Source of the DNA: JBBSUX01 sp038234045
Lineage (GTDB): Bacteria > Pseudomonadota > Gammaproteobacteria > Burkholderiales > Burkholderiaceae_C
Length of the DNA: 9,772 bases
NCBI GenBank assembly: GCA_038234045.1
Contig: JBBSUX010000125.1
Location: 1 to 9,772, forward strand
Direction of reading: 5' to 3'
Shown here: positions 1-6,536 of the stretch, piece after piece
Numbering within the stretch: the first letter of the stretch is position 1
Layout of the letters: every line of letters starts with the position of its first letter
Translations under genes and position numbers: made by a program
The notes under the pieces: generated by a model
Seen by the model: only the letters and a program-made list of their open reading frames with translations
What the model was told of the DNA's origin: nothing
Database searches by the model: none

Positions 1-165
1 GCTCGCGTCTGTCTGAGCGCAGCGAGTTGAGCGAGACCCCGCTCGCAGTGAGCACCGCAGGTTGCCCGAAGCGAAGCGCAGGGTCGCAAACAGCAGGGTC
101 GCCTTTTCTTTGGCTACTTTCTTTTGGCGAAGCAAAAGAAAGGCGCTCGGCCGCCGGGCCGAAAC
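1..165. repeat. Dispersed intergenic repeat-like stretch with a strong hairpin
   Basis: No gene is visible here. The stretch begins with short GCGAG/CTCGC-type inverted motifs (about 15-50) and holds a perfect 10-bp inverted repeat, CTTTCTTTTG (117-126) and CAAAAGAAAG (133-142), around a GCGAAG loop. A near copy of the pyrimidine-rich arm lies just upstream (CCTTTTCTTTGG, 102-113). A second perfect hairpin follows: TCGGCC (147-152), GCCG loop, GGCCGA (157-162). From memory, text of the form 'CTTTCTTTTGGCGAAGCAAAAGAAAG' is scattered between genes in Comamonadaceae and related bacteria; I cannot count copies from one window. Neither strand shows a T-tract after the stem, so it is not a canonical intrinsic terminator, though it may end transcription or stabilise the mRNA of an upstream gene outside the window. 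The left boundary is unknown. Confidence 0.55.
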
Positions 166-180
166 CCCGGCCAACAGCAT

Positions 181-209
181 TAGAAATGCACAAATGCTAT
201 TATTAGAAT
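181..209 (+). promoter_or_regulatory. Candidate sigma70 promoter for birA
   Basis: The sequence turns sharply AT-rich between about 180 and 265. A -35-like TAGAAA (181-186, 4 of 6 matches to TTGACA) and a -10-like TAGAAT (204-209, 5 of 6 matches to TATAAT) are separated by 17 bp. An alternative -10, TATTAT (198-203), has no good -35. The -10 region lies inside inverted repeats: CTATTA (197-202) with TAATAG (213-218), and alternatively CTATT (197-201) with AATAG (207-211). These could be an operator or simply AT-rich symmetry. The leader to the birA start would be about 50 nt. This is prediction by eye only. Confidence 0.35.
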
Positions 210-268
210 AGCTAATAGCGCATGCAAAATAAGCGCCACAGCCACATTTCATTCATAAAATAAACCCC

Positions 269-1150
269 ATGCCCCGCTGGCAAGCCGAATCCCTCTGGCA
301 ATCCATCTCCCCCACACTCCCCGACTTCTCGGTGGAGATCCTCCCCGAGATCGATTCCACAAACACCGAACTGATGCGCCGCGCTCGCGCCGGTCGCTTG
401 GAGCCGGTACTGCTGGTGGCCGAGTACCAGACGGCGGGCAGGGGACGCCTCGGCCGCCAGTGGCATTCCTCGGGTCCCAGCGTCGGCTTCATCAGCAGCA
501 GCAATGCGGTTTCCGTTTCGCCTTCCTCCCTCACGTTCTCGATCGGTCTTCCACTCGCGCCTGCGGACTGGTCCGGCCTGTCGCTGGTCGCGGGTGTCGT
601 CGTGGCCGAGGCGCTGCACGCGCAACTGGGGCTCAAATGGCCGAACGATCTGTGGTGGCAGGACCGCAAGCTCGGCGGGATCCTGGTGGAAACAGCCGTT
701 GTCGGCGGGCCCAGCGTCTCGTCATCGTCATCAACCGCCGCCTCCGCTGCAAACACATCGCACCGCTATGTGGTGATCGGCATCGGCCTGAACATCACTC
801 CAGAAGTGGTCGAGGCCGCCTCCGCGCAGGGTGTCGCCCTGCGCACGCCGGGTGCGTGCCTGCAGGAGTTGCTCCCCGGCATCGACGCTCCTGCGGTGCT
901 GGCGCTGGTTGCGGCGCCTTTGGTGTTTGCAACGCTGGCCTTTGCTTCGCAAGGTTTTGAGCCCTGGCGCGCGCGCTTCGAGGCGCGTGACGTGTTGCGC
1001 GGGCGATCGGTGGAGATGAGCGACGGTGCGGCGCACGGCATAGCTGAGGGTGTCGATAGCCAAGGCGGCTTGCTGCTCCGCACGAGCGATTCCGAGGTGA
1101 GGGTGGTTCACAGCGCAGAAGCCAGCGTGCGGCCCAGGCCTGGGCGCTGA
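269..1150 (+). CDS. birA: Biotin--[acetyl-CoA-carboxylase] ligase (BirA), single-domain type
   Basis: This enzyme activates biotin with ATP to biotinyl-5'-AMP and transfers it to a lysine on the biotin carboxyl carrier protein of acetyl-CoA carboxylase and related enzymes in the cytoplasm. The 293-residue protein has the family motifs in order: STNTEL (30-35), the biotinyl-AMP loop QTAGRGRLGRQW (54-65), KWPNDLWW (123-130), KLGGILVE with the active-site lysine (134-141), and GIGLNI (171-176). A small C-terminal domain contains GVDSQGGLLL (261-270). It lacks the N-terminal winged-helix domain of the E. coli bifunctional BirA, so it should be only a ligase and not the bio-operon repressor. Residues 146-164 are a Ser/Ala/Gly-rich insert between two core strands, which is unusual. 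No Shine-Dalgarno sequence precedes ATG 269; the next in-frame ATG (374) would delete the STNTEL motif, so 269 is kept. The family assignment is firm. Confidence 0.95.
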   Translation: MPRWQAESLWQSISPTLPDFSVEILPEIDSTNTELMRRARAGRLEPVLLVAEYQTAGRGRLGRQWHSSGPSVGFISSSNAVSVSPSSLTFSIGLPLAPADWSGLSLVAGVVVAEALHAQLGLKWPNDLWWQDRKLGGILVETAVVGGPSVSSSSSTAASAANTSHRYVVIGIGLNITPEVVEAASAQGVALRTPGACLQELLPGIDAPAVLALVAAPLVFATLAFASQGFEPWRARFEARDVLRGRSVEMSDGAAHGIAEGVDSQGGLLLRTSDSEVRVVHSAEASVRPRPGR

Positions 1151-1216
1151 CCGGACGGAAGCACTCCGGCGACCGCCCGGAATTTGTTTCGTATTTCTTT
1201 CGTACCATCGGGGATC

Positions 1217-2218
1217 ATGCTTCGCCTCGTTTTCATCCTGCTGCTGCTGGCCAATGGCGGCTACTACGCCTGGACCCACGGCGCGCTGCGCGGTTTCGGG
1301 CTGGGTCCGACGACGCAAAGCGAGCCCCAACGGCTGACCGAGCAGATTCATCCGGATCGGCTTGTGGTGCTGGGGCCCGCACAGTCCGGGACCGATGCTG
1401 CGTCTGGTGCTCCGGCCGCCGTCCAGGTGACCCCTGCAGCCGTAACAGAGCCCAGGAAATCCAACGTTCCATCGTCCGAACCGGACGCTGCTACGCCACC
1501 TTCTGCAGCGTCCTCTGCCGGCCCTGCGAAAGTGCCGGCAGATCAGGGTACGGTAGCCGCCGGCGCGAACGGGAGCAGCCCGGCTCCGCCCGAACCCCAG
1601 GCCACTTCACCGCTGCCTACAAGCGATTCAACGCCCACGCGTACTGATTCTGCAAACCGTCTGGCGGCCTCGACAACATCGCCTGCGACATCGGTTCCGA
1701 CTTCGTCCCCGCCTGACGGAGCAGCAAAGTCCGCAGGCGTACCGCCCGCTTTAACGCACTCGTCAGGTCGGTGTCTGGAGGCGGGGCCTTTCAACGATGC
1801 GGAAGCAGCGGCAGTGAGGAATCGGGCCGCCGCCTTGTTGCCGGCCAACGCCTGGTCGATGGTTTCCGCCACGCTGTCGGGTCGATGGATGGTGTACATG
1901 GGGCGTTATCCCGATGCCCAGACTCTTGAGAAAAAACGCGCCGAGCTGCGGGCACGAGACGTGACGTTTGCCGTGCCAGGCGATGCCGCCTTGCAGCCCG
2001 GCCTGTCGTTGGGTCTTTTCAGCAGTCAGCAGTCAGCCGAATCCGCTCTGGCCGATCTCGCTCAAGAACACGGGATACGTACGGCCCGGGTGGTGCAGGT
2101 GCGTCCGCCGCAAAGCGGCCATTCCTTGCGCTTGCCAGCGGTCGATGCAGCCTTGAAGCCTGCCTTGGAGGCGCTGGCGCCCGCGCTTGCCGGGCATACG
2201 CTGACAAAGTGCGAGTGA
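1217..2218 (+). CDS. SPOR-domain-containing membrane-anchored protein
   Basis: The 333-residue protein has three parts. Residues 2-19 are a hydrophobic N-terminal segment (LRLVFILLLLANGGYYAW), probably an uncleaved membrane anchor. Residues about 55-185 are a low-complexity Pro/Ser/Thr/Ala linker, typical of a periplasmic spacer. Residues about 183-297 resemble SPOR repeats: 'CLEAGPFNDAEAAAVRNR', 'WMVYMGRYPDAQTLEKKRAEL' and 'SLGLFSSQQSAESALADL' follow the G-x-F/Y ... A ... L pattern. SPOR domains bind denuded glycan strands of septal peptidoglycan, so a role at the division site or in the cell wall is likely, but the exact partner is unknown. ATG 1217 is chosen because the anchor starts there; an in-frame TTG at 1184 would add 11 residues, and neither start has a well-spaced Shine-Dalgarno sequence. 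It begins 66 bp after birA on the same strand and may be cotranscribed. In related genomes a coaX gene often sits between the two; it is absent here. Confidence 0.8.
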   Translation: MLRLVFILLLLANGGYYAWTHGALRGFGLGPTTQSEPQRLTEQIHPDRLVVLGPAQSGTDAASGAPAAVQVTPAAVTEPRKSNVPSSEPDAATPPSAASSAGPAKVPADQGTVAAGANGSSPAPPEPQATSPLPTSDSTPTRTDSANRLAASTTSPATSVPTSSPPDGAAKSAGVPPALTHSSGRCLEAGPFNDAEAAAVRNRAAALLPANAWSMVSATLSGRWMVYMGRYPDAQTLEKKRAELRARDVTFAVPGDAALQPGLSLGLFSSQQSAESALADLAQEHGIRTARVVQVRPPQSGHSLRLPAVDAALKPALEALAPALAGHTLTKCE

Positions 2219-2239
2219 ACCCCGCGGCAACCGCCTGAG

Positions 2240-3163
2240 ATGCGCCTGCGCCACATCGAGGTCTTCAACGCCATCATGCTGACCGGCAGCGTGAGCGCTG
2301 CGGCCCGTCTGATCAATGTCACCCAGCCGGCGGTCAGTCGCACGCTTCAGCATGCCGAGATACAACTCGGTTTCGCATTGTTCCAGCGCTCACGTGGGCG
2401 GCTGGTGCCGACGAACGAGGCGCTGACGCTCTATCCCCATGTGGAGCGCTTGTTCGCGCAGCTCGACGCCGTACAGCGTCTTGCCGGCAAGCTGCGCACT
2501 GCTCAGGATGTGGGTGAGCTACGCATCCTCACCGTGCTGGCGCTGAGCTACGAGGTGTTGCCCCGCGCGCTCGTCATCTTCCGGCGCAAGCATGCCGATA
2601 TGCCCATCCGCGTCGATGCGCTGCATTCGCCCCAGATCATGGAAGCGCTGCTGCACCGGCAGGCGGATGTGGGTTTTGTTTTCAGCCCTGTCATTCATCC
2701 TTCGCTGACGCAGGAATCCCTCATTGACGCGCGCATGACCTGCGTGGTGCCGCTGGCCATGCTGCCGCCCAAATGGGCACGCCGCGGCTGGGTCGGGCTG
2801 GATGATCTTGCCGCACTCCCGGTGGTCGGGCTCGACGCCATGGACCCGATCGGAACCACCCTCAACCATGCGTGTCGCGAGGCCGGTATCAGCCTGCAGT
2901 CGGTGGTGACGGTGCAGACTTATCACGCTGCGCTGGCGATGGCCCACCATGGCATGGGTGCGGCGCTGGTAGACGCCTGCACGGCCTGCTCTGCCGATCT
3001 TGCCAAGGTGCGCATCCTGCGTCTGGAGCCGCTGATTCCCGTGCCGGTGCGCGCACTGCGACAGGCCGATGCGCCTGATTCCGTCGCGGTGCGTGCCATC
3101 ACGCGTGCGATGCGTCAGGCGCTGGCGGAACTGAAGCAGCCAGCACCGGCTGAACCGGCATGA
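2240..3163 (+). CDS. LysR-type transcriptional regulator
   Basis: This is a 307-residue LysR-family DNA-binding protein of typical length. The N-terminal winged helix-turn-helix is clear: 'MRLRHIEVFNAIMLTGSVSAA' begins it, and the recognition region 'NVTQPAVSRTLQHAE' lies at about 26-40, followed by LGFALFQRSRGRLVPT (43-58). A linker helix (about 60-90) leads into a periplasmic-binding-protein-like effector domain (about 90-295) that would bind a small inducer. The wording of the N-terminus recalls the OccR/NocR opine and amino-acid regulators, but I cannot name an orthologue. It starts 21 bp after the SPOR gene with no clear Shine-Dalgarno sequence. It converges on the D-amino acid dehydrogenase with a 30-bp gap and no obvious terminator. 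There is no divergent target gene at its own 5' end, so the likeliest target is the LysR-type dyad at 4542-4558 in the divergent promoter region of the cluster. That link is inferred. DguR of Pseudomonas aeruginosa is a possible functional parallel. Confidence 0.92.
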   Translation: MRLRHIEVFNAIMLTGSVSAAARLINVTQPAVSRTLQHAEIQLGFALFQRSRGRLVPTNEALTLYPHVERLFAQLDAVQRLAGKLRTAQDVGELRILTVLALSYEVLPRALVIFRRKHADMPIRVDALHSPQIMEALLHRQADVGFVFSPVIHPSLTQESLIDARMTCVVPLAMLPPKWARRGWVGLDDLAALPVVGLDAMDPIGTTLNHACREAGISLQSVVTVQTYHAALAMAHHGMGAALVDACTACSADLAKVRILRLEPLIPVPVRALRQADAPDSVAVRAITRAMRQALAELKQPAPAEPA

Positions 3164-3193
3164 ACCCGACGCGTAACGCAGCGCCGACTGTGC

Positions 3194-4417
3194 TCAGCGC
3201 GCTTCGAGCAGTTCGCCGATGCGCTGTGCGGTACCGAATGCCAGCGTGAAACCCAACGCGCCGTGACCAGTGTTGAACAGCAGGTTCGATGGCGCCCCGG
3301 TTTGCGCGCCGACGATCGGCCGCGCGGTCGGTGTGGCGGGGCGCAGGCCGGCCCAGCGGGAGAGTTCCGGTGCATCGCCGCATTGCGGAAAAACCGCAGT
3401 GGTGGCCTCGCGCAAGGTGTCGATACGCTGCTGCGGAATGTCCCGGTCGTGCCCCACGATTTCTGCCATGCCGGCAACCCTGAGCCGGTTTCCGATGCGC
3501 GCGAATACCACCTTGCGTGCGCTGTCGGTCACGCTGACTGAAGGCGCAGTGGTGCTGTGCGCGACGGCCGAAGCGCCCAGATCCAGCGTGATGCTGTAAC
3601 CCTTCAGCGGGTACAGCGGCAGCCGCACCCCCACCTGCCGCCCGAGCTCGTAAGAGGCCGATCCAAGCGCAACGATGCAGGCGTCCGTGGGAACCAGGCC
3701 CTCGCTGGTGCGCACTGCGACCACGCGGCCGGCGCGTATGTCGAACCCGATGGCTCGACACTGCCGCAGGACGGCGCCGCGCTCGGCAATGGCTTCGGCC
3801 AGCGCCTGACAGACCTTGAAGCAATCGGCCGCGCATTCGCTCGGCGTGTGAACGGCGCCGGCGATGTGCGCCCGATAAGCCGCCAGCGCCGGCTCGATGG
3901 CGAGACATTCATCAGTGTTCACAACGCGTTGCTCGCTGCCGAGCGGACGCTGCAAATCCACCTGCCGCGCAGCGCTATCAAGGCCGTTCTGCGAGCCGTA
4001 CAGCACCAGCTTGCCGGTTGCGGAAAAGTCGCAGTCGGGATGCAGATCGGCGCGCATCGCTTCGAAACCAGCGCGGCTCTGCGCGGCCAGCGCCAGCAGC
4101 TGGCGCGTGGTTTCCTGCGAGGTTTCGAGCGTGCAGGCGCGAAGAAACTGGATCGCCCAGCGCCACTGCTGCGGATCGAGGCGCGGCCTCAGCTTCAGCG
4201 GCGAGGAAGGCGAAAGCAGCAACGCGGGCAGTTGCGCCCAGATCGAAGGATCGGCCAGCGGCTGCACATACGAATAACTCAGCTGGGAACCGTTGCCGCC
4301 GCTGGCGCCCGTTCCCGGTTCCGACTGGTCGATCACCGTGACAACATGGCCCTGCTGTTGCAGGTGATAGGCGGTGGCAAGGCCCACGATGCCAGCCCCG
4401 AGCACACAGACGCGCAT
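3194..4417 (-). CDS. FAD-dependent D-amino acid dehydrogenase (DadA/DguA-like)
   Basis: This is a 407-residue flavoprotein of the DAO/DadA family. It should oxidise a D-amino acid to the 2-oxo acid plus ammonia, passing electrons to the respiratory chain rather than to O2. The Rossmann dinucleotide-binding motif is at the extreme N-terminus: VCVLGAGIVGLATAYHL (3-19, GAGIVG at 7-12), with the acidic residue ending strand 2 in VTVIDQ (26-31). Next come TGASGGNGSQLSYSYVQPLADP, characteristic of DadA-type enzymes, and PLYPLKGYSITL in the substrate-binding half. The C-terminal FAD-contacting stretch reads WAGLRPATPTARPIVG ... NTGHGALGFTLAFGTA. It is slightly shorter than E. coli DadA (432 residues) and has no signal peptide. 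A GGAG Shine-Dalgarno sequence lies about 8 nt before the ATG. It diverges from the GltI-like binding protein across 294 bp. This context suggests D-Glu or D-Asp as substrate, as for DguA, but the substrate is inferred; other glycine-oxidase-like roles are possible. Confidence 0.85.
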   Translation of the reverse strand: MRVCVLGAGIVGLATAYHLQQQGHVVTVIDQSEPGTGASGGNGSQLSYSYVQPLADPSIWAQLPALLLSPSSPLKLRPRLDPQQWRWAIQFLRACTLETSQETTRQLLALAAQSRAGFEAMRADLHPDCDFSATGKLVLYGSQNGLDSAARQVDLQRPLGSEQRVVNTDECLAIEPALAAYRAHIAGAVHTPSECAADCFKVCQALAEAIAERGAVLRQCRAIGFDIRAGRVVAVRTSEGLVPTDACIVALGSASYELGRQVGVRLPLYPLKGYSITLDLGASAVAHSTTAPSVSVTDSARKVVFARIGNRLRVAGMAEIVGHDRDIPQQRIDTLREATTAVFPQCGDAPELSRWAGLRPATPTARPIVGAQTGAPSNLLFNTGHGALGFTLAFGTAQRIGELLEAR

Positions 4418-4541
4418 GACATTGGCTCCAGAACGAAAGCCGTGAACTGTAGGTCAGCCCTGCCCGACTGCGCCAATGCCGAAGCACCCGCAGGCCATGC
4501 CCGGCGTGCATGGATCAATGCCGGCACCCGCCGGTTGTAGC

Positions 4542-4558
4542 CATAAGCGCAGGTTATG
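4542..4558. promoter_or_regulatory. LysR-type recognition dyad CATAA-N7-TTATG
   Basis: The sequence CATAAGCGCAGGTTATG is a perfect 5-bp inverted repeat with a 7-bp spacer and contains the LysR consensus T-N11-A (T4544 to A4556) in its ATAA-N7-TTAT form. It lies between the divergent dehydrogenase and binding-protein genes. Its centre (4550) is about 64 bp upstream of the transcription start predicted from the -10 at 4602-4607, which matches the usual position of a LysR recognition site. A second imperfect dyad, CCGCATATACGG (4564-4575, 10 of 12 symmetric), centred about -44, is where the activation site would be expected. The protein that binds is inferred to be the LysR regulator at 2240-3163. 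Confidence 0.5.
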
Positions 4559-4577
4559 ACAATCCGCATATACGGCA

Positions 4578-4607
4578 TGGTCAAACACCGCATCCCGTTC
4601 CTACACT
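4578..4607 (+). promoter_or_regulatory. Candidate promoter for the binding-protein gene
   Basis: A -35-like TGGTCA (4578-4583, 4 of 6 matches) and a -10-like TACACT (4602-4607, 4 of 6) are separated by 18 bp. Weak elements and the dyads just upstream fit an activator-dependent promoter. The leader to ATG 4712 would be about 98 nt. A competing -10, TATGAT (4657-4662, 5 of 6), has only a poor -35, TTTTCG (4634-4639). On the opposite strand a weak candidate for the dehydrogenase gene is a -10-like TACAGT (complement of 4446-4451) with a TTGGCG (complement of 4471-4476) at an over-long 19-bp spacing. Confidence 0.35.
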
Positions 4608-4711
4608 GCAAATGCGGCGCGGGATCACCGGTGTTTTCGGGTGGTCCTGAATTCCTTATGATTTCCCACAGTCTCCGCATCCGGTTTACAACGTTCGAAA
4701 GGTCGAATTCC

Positions 4712-5590
4712 ATGAAGACTCCCCTGATTGCCCTGGCACTTGCCGCAGCTACTGTCTGCGCGCACGCCGACACCACGCTCAAGCGGATCGCCGACAACAA
4801 CCGCATGACGCTGGCCTATCGCGAATCGTCTGTGCCGTTCAGCTACCTCGATGGCCCAGGCAAGCCGATCGGCTTCTCGCACGATATTGGGGTGGCCGTG
4901 GCCGATGCGGTCAAGAAAAAGCTGAACAAGCCCAATCTCGAGATCGCCTACCTGCCCGTCACGTCGCAGAACCGTATTCCGTTGATTCAAAACGGCAGCG
5001 TCGATCTGGAGTGTGGCTCCACCACCAACAACTCGGCGCGCGCTCGAGACGTCGACTTCAGCACCAACTTCTTCTACACCGGCACGCGTCTGCTGGTGAA
5101 GAAGGATTCTGGCGTGAAGAACTACAAGGATCTGGCTGGCAAGACCACGGCCACCACCACTGGCACGACCAACCTGCAGGTGATGCGCAAGTACTTCGCC
5201 GACAACAAGATCGACACCAACATGGTGTACGGCAAGGACCACGCCGATTCCTTCCTGCTGGTGGAAAGCGGCCGGGCTGCGGCTTTCGGCATGGACGATA
5301 TCTTGCTGTACGGGCTGAAGGCCAACTCCAAGAATCCGGCTGCTTATGAAGTGGTGGGTGACGCGCTGCAAGTCGAGCCGTACGCCTGCATGATGCAAAA
5401 AGGCGATACCGAGTTCAAGAAGCTGGTCGATGACACCATCGCCGGCATGATGAAGTCGGGCGAGTTCGAGAAGAACTACACCAAGTGGTTCGAGAAGCCC
5501 ATCCCGCCGCGCAACATCGCGTTGGAAGTGCCGATGAGCAAGGAGCTCAAGGACAACCTGACCGCGATGAGCGACAAGCCGGCGAACTGA
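4712..5590 (+). CDS. GltI-like periplasmic glutamate/aspartate-binding protein of an ABC transporter
   Basis: This 292-residue solute-binding protein should capture acidic amino acids in the periplasm. Residues 1-19 form a signal peptide ending in AHA, with cleavage before D20. The mature protein follows E. coli GltI closely: RESSVPFSY (37-45), VKKKLNKP (67-74), TSQNRIPLIQNG (84-95), ECGSTTNN (100-107), GTRLLVKK (124-131), TGTT (150-153), KDHADSF (175-181), SGRAAAFGMDD (186-196), and KWF-KPIPP (258-266). In the GltI family the Arg, Ser and Thr side chains of these motifs contact Glu/Asp. Cys101 and Cys226 match the family's conserved pair and probably form a disulfide. ATG 4712 is chosen because it starts the signal peptide and has GAAAGG at 4697-4702, 9 nt upstream; the same frame is open back to 4556 but without such features. 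No permease or ATPase gene lies nearby, so it must share a distant transporter or have a sensory role, as proposed for orphan binding proteins such as DguC. Confidence 0.92.
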   Translation: MKTPLIALALAAATVCAHADTTLKRIADNNRMTLAYRESSVPFSYLDGPGKPIGFSHDIGVAVADAVKKKLNKPNLEIAYLPVTSQNRIPLIQNGSVDLECGSTTNNSARARDVDFSTNFFYTGTRLLVKKDSGVKNYKDLAGKTTATTTGTTNLQVMRKYFADNKIDTNMVYGKDHADSFLLVESGRAAAFGMDDILLYGLKANSKNPAAYEVVGDALQVEPYACMMQKGDTEFKKLVDDTIAGMMKSGEFEKNYTKWFEKPIPPRNIALEVPMSKELKDNLTAMSDKPAN

Positions 5591-5640
5591 TCGCCATCGA
5601 CGCGGGTTACTGACCGGATCCTTTCATTCAGGGCCCCGCG

Positions 5641-6402
5641 ATGACGCCACTTTCTGTGGGAATCCTCGGCGGCATGGGCCCAGCCGCCGGAGCCGACTTC
5701 ACACGGCTTTTTGTCGAAGCCTGCACCGAAAGGATGCAGGCTCTCGGCGTTTGTGTGACCGATCAGAATTTTCCCGAGCATTGGCTGGCGCAGTTGCCGG
5801 TGCCCGACCGCAGTCACGCCCTCGAAGCCACAGGGCCTGAGCACGACGCGCCGTTGCATGCGATGCAGTCAGGCCTGCGCCGGCTGGCCAGCCTTGGCGT
5901 GAGCAGCGTGGCCATTGCCTGCAATACCGCGCACGCCTGGTACGCTGCGCTGCAGGCGAGTTGCCCCGACGTTGAACTGCTGCATATAGCGCGGGAGACC
6001 GCAGCGCATCTTGTCGCGCAGGGCGTGCGCGAAGGGGGTTTGCTTGCCACTGTTGGCACCTACCGCACTGAACTGTACGGGCGAGCTTTTGCCGATGTAG
6101 GCATACGCTGCATCGAACCTGACGACGCTGGCAAGGCGCTGCTGATGCGCGGCATCTACCAAGGCGTGAAGGCAGGCAACATGGGGGTGGCCAGGCAATG
6201 TTTTGGGGACGCAGCGGCTTCGCTGGCGCGCGTCCACCCGCACATAACGCTCGTCATGGCCTGCACAGAGATTCCGCTTGCGCTACCGGGCTCAGCGCAG
6301 GTGCGGGGCCACCTGCTCGTCGATCCGGGCGCGGTGCTGGCGGCAGCGCTTGCGCAGCGCGCCTATCGGTGTGCTGATCCTGCCGAGGCGAATACCAGCT
6401 GA
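5641..6402 (+). CDS. Aspartate/glutamate racemase family protein
   Basis: This is a 253-residue member of the cofactor-independent Asp/Glu racemase superfamily (YgeA/RacX branch). These enzymes interconvert L- and D-amino acids by two-base proton transfer through a pair of cysteines. Both are present: Cys94 in AIACNTAHAW and Cys208 in VMACTEIPLAL. The N-terminus has the typical GILGGMGPAAGADF (7-20), and ATVGTYRTELYGRAF (136-150) matches the start of the second domain. It begins 50 bp after the binding-protein gene, with AGGG at 5630-5633 and a 7-nt spacer to the ATG. No terminator is seen between them, so the two are probably cotranscribed. Beside a D-amino acid dehydrogenase and a Glu/Asp-binding protein, a Glu or Asp racemase is attractive, but E. 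coli YgeA acts on other amino acids, so the substrate is open. It is not MurI: the spacing and wording around the cysteines fit YgeA better. Confidence 0.85.
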   Translation: MTPLSVGILGGMGPAAGADFTRLFVEACTERMQALGVCVTDQNFPEHWLAQLPVPDRSHALEATGPEHDAPLHAMQSGLRRLASLGVSSVAIACNTAHAWYAALQASCPDVELLHIARETAAHLVAQGVREGGLLATVGTYRTELYGRAFADVGIRCIEPDDAGKALLMRGIYQGVKAGNMGVARQCFGDAAASLARVHPHITLVMACTEIPLALPGSAQVRGHLLVDPGAVLAAALAQRAYRCADPAEANTS

Positions 6403-6497
6403 CCACTCGGGGAATCAGGATTTTGGTCGCACTCTGGCTGGAGATGTCTGCGTGACACGCCCGCTTGGCATGTTCGGCGTAGGATGCCGGCTTCGTG

Positions 6498-6511
6498 GCG
6501 CCCCGGGGCGC
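6498..6511. repeat. Perfect 14-bp GC palindrome before the aldehyde dehydrogenase
   Basis: GCGCCCCGGGGCGC is a perfect palindrome 25 bp upstream of ATG 6537 and directly after an alternative GTG start (6495). As RNA it could form a 5-bp stem with a 4-nt loop in the leader. It is followed by CTTTCCTG, too poor in T to be an intrinsic terminator. It could be a protein-binding site, a leader hairpin, or chance in GC-rich DNA. Confidence 0.3.
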
Positions 6512-6536
6512 TTTCCTGCTCGCATCGGCTCCTTTC

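Noticed and set aside
253..756. - strand open frames opposite birA (212-625 and 253-756)
   Set aside because: They overlap the conserved biotin ligase motifs on the other strand and have no recognisable domain.
3164..3193. Bidirectional terminator in the convergent gap between the LysR and dehydrogenase genes
   Set aside because: Thirty bases without a convincing stem or T-tract.
3557..4540. Long + strand open frame (327 codons) opposite the D-amino acid dehydrogenase
   Set aside because: It is antisense to a gene with full family motifs; its translation is Arg/Gln/His/Ala-rich with no recognisable motif, as expected from a GC-rich shadow frame.
4625..5398. - strand open frame (257 codons) opposite the GltI-like gene
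   Set aside because: Mirror of a strongly conserved coding sequence, with a His/Val/Gly-rich translation and no family resemblance.
6403..6536. Promoter for the aldehyde dehydrogenase from TTGGCA (6465-6470)
   Set aside because: The -35-like hexamer is good but no -10 lies 16-18 bp downstream; TAGGAT at 6480-6485 is only 9 bp away.
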